From Porticoccaceae bacterium (lineage in GTDB: Bacteria; Pseudomonadota; Gammaproteobacteria; Pseudomonadales; Porticoccaceae), in NCBI GenBank assembly GCA_003448675.1, contig DLXZ01000230.1, positions 1,168-11,020 on the forward strand: DNA of 9,853 nucleotides. Reading direction: 5' to 3'. Shown in pieces: positions 6,875 to 9,853 of the stretch. The notes beneath the pieces are model-generated. The model was not told the origin of the DNA and did not search any database. It saw only the letters and a program-made list of their open reading frames with translations. Position 1 is the stretch's first letter. Each line of letters starts with the position of its first letter. The position numbers were made by a program, and so were the translations under genes.

Positions 6875-7270
6875 ATGAAAAATAAGTTGATTGCGGGCGT
6901 GCTTGTTCTGGGTGTTAGCGCCGTGCTCGGTGGTTCCCAAGTCTGGGCTAAGTCGGAAGACAAGGGTAAGGGCGGTCAGGCTAAAAATGCTGAAAAAGCT
7001 TTGGTGAAAGGCCGAGACCGGCATCAGGATCAGATGCGCGAAAAAGTACGTGAGCATCGACCCGATGACGACGAGCGTGAGCGCGCTGAATCCCACCAGC
7101 GCATAAAGGACCGTCAACAGGAGCACCGTGACGACAGCGACGCCTCGGGTCTCGCCAAGCAGCGTGAACGTAAAATCACGCAGGAACAAAAAGAGCTTGG
7201 CAAGGGTTCGGAACAGGGCCAGCAGAAGCGCGAGCAACACAGCCGTAAGTGGTGGAAGTTCTGGGAGTAG
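6875..7270 (+). CDS. Small highly charged secreted protein of unknown function
   Basis: A 131-residue protein that I do not recognise as a named family. Residues 1-25 look like a Sec signal peptide: MKNK, a hydrophobic core (LIAGVLVLGVSAVLGG), then VWA before KSED, a good signal-peptidase I site. The mature part is almost wholly polar, rich in Lys, Arg, Glu, Asp, Gln and His, without Cys and with no hydrophobic core, so it is probably disordered or helical/coiled. It ends in an abrupt aromatic-basic tail, RKWWKFWE, which could touch a membrane or partner. The ATG at 6875 is chosen over the longer frame back to 6782, which overlaps mscS and has no signal peptide; GAGAGG lies 10 bp upstream. 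Only 25 bp separate it from mscS, so co-transcription and a periplasmic role tied to envelope stress are plausible but unproven. Confidence 0.75.
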   Translation: MKNKLIAGVLVLGVSAVLGGSQVWAKSEDKGKGGQAKNAEKALVKGRDRHQDQMREKVREHRPDDDERERAESHQRIKDRQQEHRDDSDASGLAKQRERKITQEQKELGKGSEQGQQKREQHSRKWWKFWE

Positions 7271-7398
7271 CCCGCTGAATAAAGGTGTTTCAAGGCGCGT
7301 AGAGTGGGTTGAGAGGCGCGCAGCCGACTGGAGTGGTAGCTTGCGGGAACACTAGCCGGACAAGATCAACTTCACCGCCAAGGAGCGCCTACGATAGG

Positions 7399-8148
7399 CT
7401 AACCCGCCATGGAAATGCCTCCACTAACCGACAAAGTTTGGCCGGTAACGTAAGCCGCACCTTCCGACGCGAGATAGGCAACGGCATTAGCAATATCTTC
7501 CGGCTGGCCCATACGACCCAGGGGTACGTTTTTTTCAATCGAAGCGATGCCGCGACCGGCGAGTTCGTTGGTTGCGGTAATTTCCTTTATCAGTGGTGTG
7601 TCGGTAATGCCTGGACAGACACAGTTGACGGTAATCTGGTTTCGAGCGAACTCCCTGGCCAGGGTTTTGGAAAAGGCAATCAGCCCGCCCTTGGTGCCGG
7701 AGTAAATGGCTTCCAGGGCCGAGCCGATACGCCCGGCGTCGGAGGCGATATTGATAATCCGGCCGCCACCGGCTTTGATCATGCCCGGCAAAAACGCCCG
7801 GCATACTCTGACTGGGCCGGTGTAATTAATCGCGATCACTTTGTTCTGGAAATCCTCGTCGGTTTCCAGAAAGGGCATCAGGTTATCCCAGCCGGCGTTG
7901 TTCACCACAATGGTGGGTGTGCCCACTTCCTGATTTATTTTTTCGCAGGCAGCGTTGACAGAGGCCGGGCAGGTCACGTCCATTTCATAGGCGTGGCCAT
8001 TGAGCTGCTTTGCCAGCGCCTGGGCGTTGTCGGTATTAATATCGGTGACGATGACTGTGTGGCCGGCCTTTGTCAGGACCCGGCAAATGGCCTCGCCAAT
8101 ACCGCGGGCGCCACCGGTGACCAGTGCGATTTGTGATTTGGCGTTCAT
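7399..8148 (-). CDS. SDR-family oxidoreductase, BadH-like
   Basis: A 249-residue classical short-chain dehydrogenase, full length for the family. The cofactor motif TGGARGIG (11-18), TDIN at the end of beta2 (Asp36, suggesting NAD(H) preference), NNAG (83-86) and the tetrad Asn108, Ser136, Tyr149, Lys153 (IYSGTKGG) are all present, so it should be active. NNAGWD, LPGM and RIINIASDAGRIGS follow 2-hydroxycyclohexanecarboxyl-CoA dehydrogenase (BadH) of anaerobic benzoate degradation as I recall it, but many 3-ketoacyl reductase-like SDRs share these features, so the substrate is open. The start at 8148 is preceded by AGGGGAT at good spacing. It converges with the mscS operon and follows the lambda-P-like gene on the same strand after 100 bp, with no clear terminator between, so it may be a separate unit or be reached by read-through. 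Confidence 0.9.
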   Translation of the reverse strand: MNAKSQIALVTGGARGIGEAICRVLTKAGHTVIVTDINTDNAQALAKQLNGHAYEMDVTCPASVNAACEKINQEVGTPTIVVNNAGWDNLMPFLETDEDFQNKVIAINYTGPVRVCRAFLPGMIKAGGGRIINIASDAGRIGSALEAIYSGTKGGLIAFSKTLAREFARNQITVNCVCPGITDTPLIKEITATNELAGRGIASIEKNVPLGRMGQPEDIANAVAYLASEGAAYVTGQTLSVSGGISMAG

Positions 8149-8248
8149 GTTTTATCCCCTGTTTGGTTAAAAAATGGGGTTAGTTATTTTGATGCCACGG
8201 TTGATGGCGCATGGGTAAACCGCTTGTGAGTCGTGACCCGGGCTGGTT

Positions 8249-8929
8249 CTACAGTTCGAGCTCTTTACGAATCTTTCTTAATGCTTCCAGGCGCTCGTCC
8301 TTGCTCAGGCTGCTTTGGCCGGGCTTAGGCAGGGTCTGGATAGGTGGTATGTCCAGGTTTTCTCCACGCAGGGCCTTGCGCCGGTAGTTTTCGTAATGGG
8401 TTTTAAAGGCGGGCCAGCTGAGGTGTTCGGCCTGGTTTTCCAGCTCGTACCAGCCGGTGGCGACGCCAGCTAGATAGACCGCTGGGTGCGACCAGGCCTG
8501 TTGGGCTTTGGGGTGGGGGGCCAAACAGGCTTCCCGGTAAGCCTTTTGGCTGGTGGGCAGGCCGGTCTCGTCTTCCTGAGCATTACAGGCCTCGATCATT
8601 TTATGCAGCGTGGGCAGGTATTCCGACTGTTCAATCACTTGTCGCGCGGCCTTGAGCAGGCATTCCACGGAATAGTGGCGCAGGGAATCCAGCCACAGGC
8701 GCTTGGCCTGATTGACCAGCTCAACGTCGCTGAAGGCGCTGTAGTACTGGTTGTGGTAGTTGATACGAAACAGAGCAAAAATTTGCGTGATAGCGTCGAT
8801 TAACTCGGGGGCATTGTCGGGTTTGTCCGCGGGCGTGCGTTCAGCTCGCCCAGCTGCGGTCGCTGAGTTCCGCGGCGATGTCGCGATTTCTTGTACTGCC
8901 TGATCGACGAGATCCTTGCTGTGTTCCAT
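8249..8929 (-). CDS. Replication protein P homologue (lambda P-like DnaB helicase loader)
   Basis: A 226-residue protein matching phage lambda P (233 aa) in length and layout. In lambda, P binds DnaB, opens the helicase ring and delivers it to O at the origin. Visible parallels: an N-terminal helix with IDAITQIFALF (44-54), an RLWLDSL helix (77-83) followed by SVECLLKAARQVIEQSEYLPTLHKMIEAC (87-115), comparable to lambda P's RQWVLAF and its A-R-x(3)-PFLPSPGQFVAWC stretch, a long alpha-helical middle, and the C-terminal RRKALRGENLDIPPIQTLP (183-201) against lambda P's GEAIPEPVKQLP, then a charged helix. Residues 1-39 are low-complexity and lie largely in the overlap with the upstream gene. No Shine-Dalgarno motif is visible before the ATG, so translational coupling to the DnaT-like gene is likely. 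It contains no Walker motif and is not DnaC-like. Confidence 0.82.
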   Translation of the reverse strand: MEHSKDLVDQAVQEIATSPRNSATAAGRAERTPADKPDNAPELIDAITQIFALFRINYHNQYYSAFSDVELVNQAKRLWLDSLRHYSVECLLKAARQVIEQSEYLPTLHKMIEACNAQEDETGLPTSQKAYREACLAPHPKAQQAWSHPAVYLAGVATGWYELENQAEHLSWPAFKTHYENYRRKALRGENLDIPPIQTLPKPGQSSLSKDERLEALRKIRKELEL

Positions 8930-9710
8930 GGTGGTTGACCGTATTCCAGGGCTGGCTATCGCCAGCGGCGTCGGACTGGCCCAGGTTGGCCCACTGCCGT
9001 TTGGCGTATTGTAAGAATTTTGTGTTCCAGGTGCTGAGGGCCTGGCCGTTGTCGCGCCAATAAAGAATGAATTCCGGGATCAGCTCCTCGGCAAAGCGTC
9101 TGTCGATATTGGCCATGTGCAGTATATCGAATACTTCGGCGTCCGGTTGCCAGTCCGGGCTAATGGGCCGGGGCTCCTGGTCGTGCTTGAGGGTATTGGT
9201 GAAGCGGGCCCACTGCCGTTTGACGTGTTGGATAAAGCGGGAATTCCAGGTATTGCAACTGATGCCCCTCTCCTGCCAGTAGAGAATAAACTCGGCGATG
9301 GCGTCTTCCACAAAGTTGGCGTTAATGTCCGCCTGCACGGTCAGGATTTCCATGGCTTCAAGGGAGGGCCTCCAGTCCGTGGTCATCACGCTTTCCTGGC
9401 TAAGGCGATAATCACGCGATTCCTGTTCCCGCCACAGGCGGATGACATGCTTGAGAAAACGGGCGCCCCAGCTGTGGCGGGGTTCATTGCGCTCGGTCCA
9501 GTAGGTGACGAACTCGCCGACCTGCTCCAGGGTGAAGCTTTGGGGGATGCCGTACTGGGCTAGTTGCGCTAGCAGATCTTTGTCTGGCTGCCATTGTCGG
9601 GACAGCGGCTGGGGGGCGGTTGTGAAGGTGTGCACCGGGGACGCGGTATGGCCCTCGCTACTGACCCGTTTCGCGGGACCATTGTTATAGCGGTGGCTTG
9701 AATCGGTCAC
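8841..9710 (-). CDS. DnaT-like primosomal protein with three tandem DnaT domains
   Basis: A 289-residue protein built almost entirely of three repeats of the DnaT-type ssDNA-binding domain, at about residues 40-93, 113-167 and 187-240. Each repeat has W-x-P near its start, then an F-x-x-YW helix (68-71, 141-145, 215-218), a TW/SW pair (80-81, 154-155, 227-228), and a terminal helix ending in W (93, 167, 240). This follows the C-terminal domain of E. coli DnaT as I recall it (WQPDADF...FIAYW...W). E. coli DnaT has one such domain and helps hand DnaB-DnaC to PriA/PriB at stalled forks. Here the N-terminal region (1-39) and the tail after 245 are polar and probably unstructured. The start is GTG (9710) without a clear ribosome binding site; upstream in frame only CTG codons precede a stop. 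Its 3' end overlaps the lambda-P-like gene. Confidence 0.85.
   Translation of the reverse strand: MTDSSHRYNNGPAKRVSSEGHTASPVHTFTTAPQPLSRQWQPDKDLLAQLAQYGIPQSFTLEQVGEFVTYWTERNEPRHSWGARFLKHVIRLWREQESRDYRLSQESVMTTDWRPSLEAMEILTVQADINANFVEDAIAEFILYWQERGISCNTWNSRFIQHVKRQWARFTNTLKHDQEPRPISPDWQPDAEVFDILHMANIDRRFAEELIPEFILYWRDNGQALSTWNTKFLQYAKRQWANLGQSDAAGDSQPWNTVNHHGTQQGSRRSGSTRNRDIAAELSDRSWAS
8991..9593 (-). repeat. Three tandem DnaT-domain repeats within the DnaT-like gene
   Basis: Repeat units map to 9432-9593, 9210-9374 and 8991-9152, with a period of 73-74 codons (first Trp residues 40, 113 and 187). The second and third units are still alike at the DNA level: CACTGCCGTTT starts at 9211 and again at 8992, with 18 of 20 bases matching there, 219 bp apart. 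The first unit has diverged more. This points to internal duplication, with the second event more recent. Confidence 0.85.
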
Positions 9711-9779
9711 CGACGAGGAGGTGGCGGTGGGCCTTGGAGCAACGGCGGATAGAGGCGTGGCGCTTGCGGTAAGTTGCTC

Positions 9780-9853
9780 CAGTCACACTTGAATCTCTAA
9801 AGCCGTCCACTGTTTAAAATCAATAAAAAGAATTTACTAGAAGTATGTTACCC
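9780..9853 (-). other. A+T-rich region upstream of the DnaT-like gene, probable promoter zone
   Basis: From about 9805 to the window end the base composition turns A+T-rich, including runs of T and A (on the minus strand TTCTTTTTATTGATTTTAAAC). It lies upstream of the minus-strand DnaT-like gene and is the likely place for its promoter. I could not fix a convincing -35/-10 pair: TTGATT has only a poor -10 at 17 bp. Nothing else was recognised here. Confidence 0.35.

Noticed and set aside
5995..6963. 322-codon open frame on the minus strand, antisense to mscS
   Set aside because: The MscS reading is unambiguous; the antisense frame runs through the terminator and the start of the next gene and shows no family features.
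7271..7398. Bidirectional terminator between the convergent mscS operon and the SDR
   Set aside because: Only a 4-bp inverted repeat (7387-7399) and two direct AGGCGCG copies were found, with no T-tract; not enough to call a terminator.
7309..8136. 275-codon plus-strand open frame opposite the BadH-like SDR
   Set aside because: The minus-strand SDR has a complete cofactor motif and catalytic tetrad and a good ribosome binding site; the plus-strand frame has none of these.
8149..8248. Stem of CCCC and GGGG masking the SDR ribosome binding site (8153-8179)
   Set aside because: Only 4 bp with a long loop; too weak to claim regulation.
8249..9710. Interpretation of the DnaT/P pair as a prophage remnant
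   Set aside because: No other phage gene, integrase, attachment repeat or tRNA is visible in the window; the possibility stays open only because the region upstream lies beyond the window edge.

Overview
The window looks like a stretch of chromosome from a gammaproteobacterium, moderately GC-rich. This rests on the ParC C-terminal domain, which closely follows the gammaproteobacterial form, on DnaT-type domains (mainly a gammaproteobacterial family), and on the mix of acyl-CoA catabolism genes common in marine and environmental groups such as Cellvibrionales, Spongiibacteraceae and Pseudomonas relatives. The genus cannot be decided from the sequence. No rRNA, tRNA, IS element, CRISPR array or phage structural gene was seen.

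Layout. (1) 1-559, plus strand: the 3' end of parC (topoisomerase IV subunit A). (2) 560-792: an intergenic leader with a good sigma70-like promoter (637-665) and two mutually exclusive GC-rich hairpins. (3) 793-5909, plus strand: a five-gene operon of two acyl-CoA dehydrogenase-family subunits, a MaoC/NodN-like hydratase, a (3R)-hydroxyacyl-CoA dehydrogenase-like SDR resembling the dehydrogenase domain of peroxisomal MFE-2/HSD17B4, and a thiolase. It closes with an intrinsic terminator at 5964-5997. (4) 6028-7270, plus strand: an MscS-type mechanosensitive channel followed 25 bp later by a small, highly charged, secreted protein. (5) 7399-8148, minus strand: a BadH-like SDR. (6) 8249-9710, minus strand: a DnaT-like protein with three tandem DnaT domains, whose 3' end overlaps by 89 nt a gene for a homologue of phage lambda replication protein P (a DnaB helicase loader).

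How the genes work together. The operon encodes every step of one beta-oxidation turn as separate proteins: acyl-CoA to enoyl-CoA (ACAD pair), to (3R)-hydroxyacyl-CoA (MaoC), to 3-ketoacyl-CoA (SDR), to thiolytic cleavage. The hydratase and dehydrogenase families point to the R (peroxisomal MFE-2-like) stereochemistry. The two ACAD subunits carry complementary halves of the usual ACAD motif set, which suggests an obligate heteromer. The true substrate (fatty, branched, steroid side-chain or alicyclic acyl-CoA) cannot be read from the sequence.

The most unusual part is the DnaT(x3)/lambda-P-like pair. A primosome-type ssDNA-binding protein is coupled to a phage-type helicase loader outside any visible prophage. 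This could be a domesticated helicase-loading or replication-restart module.
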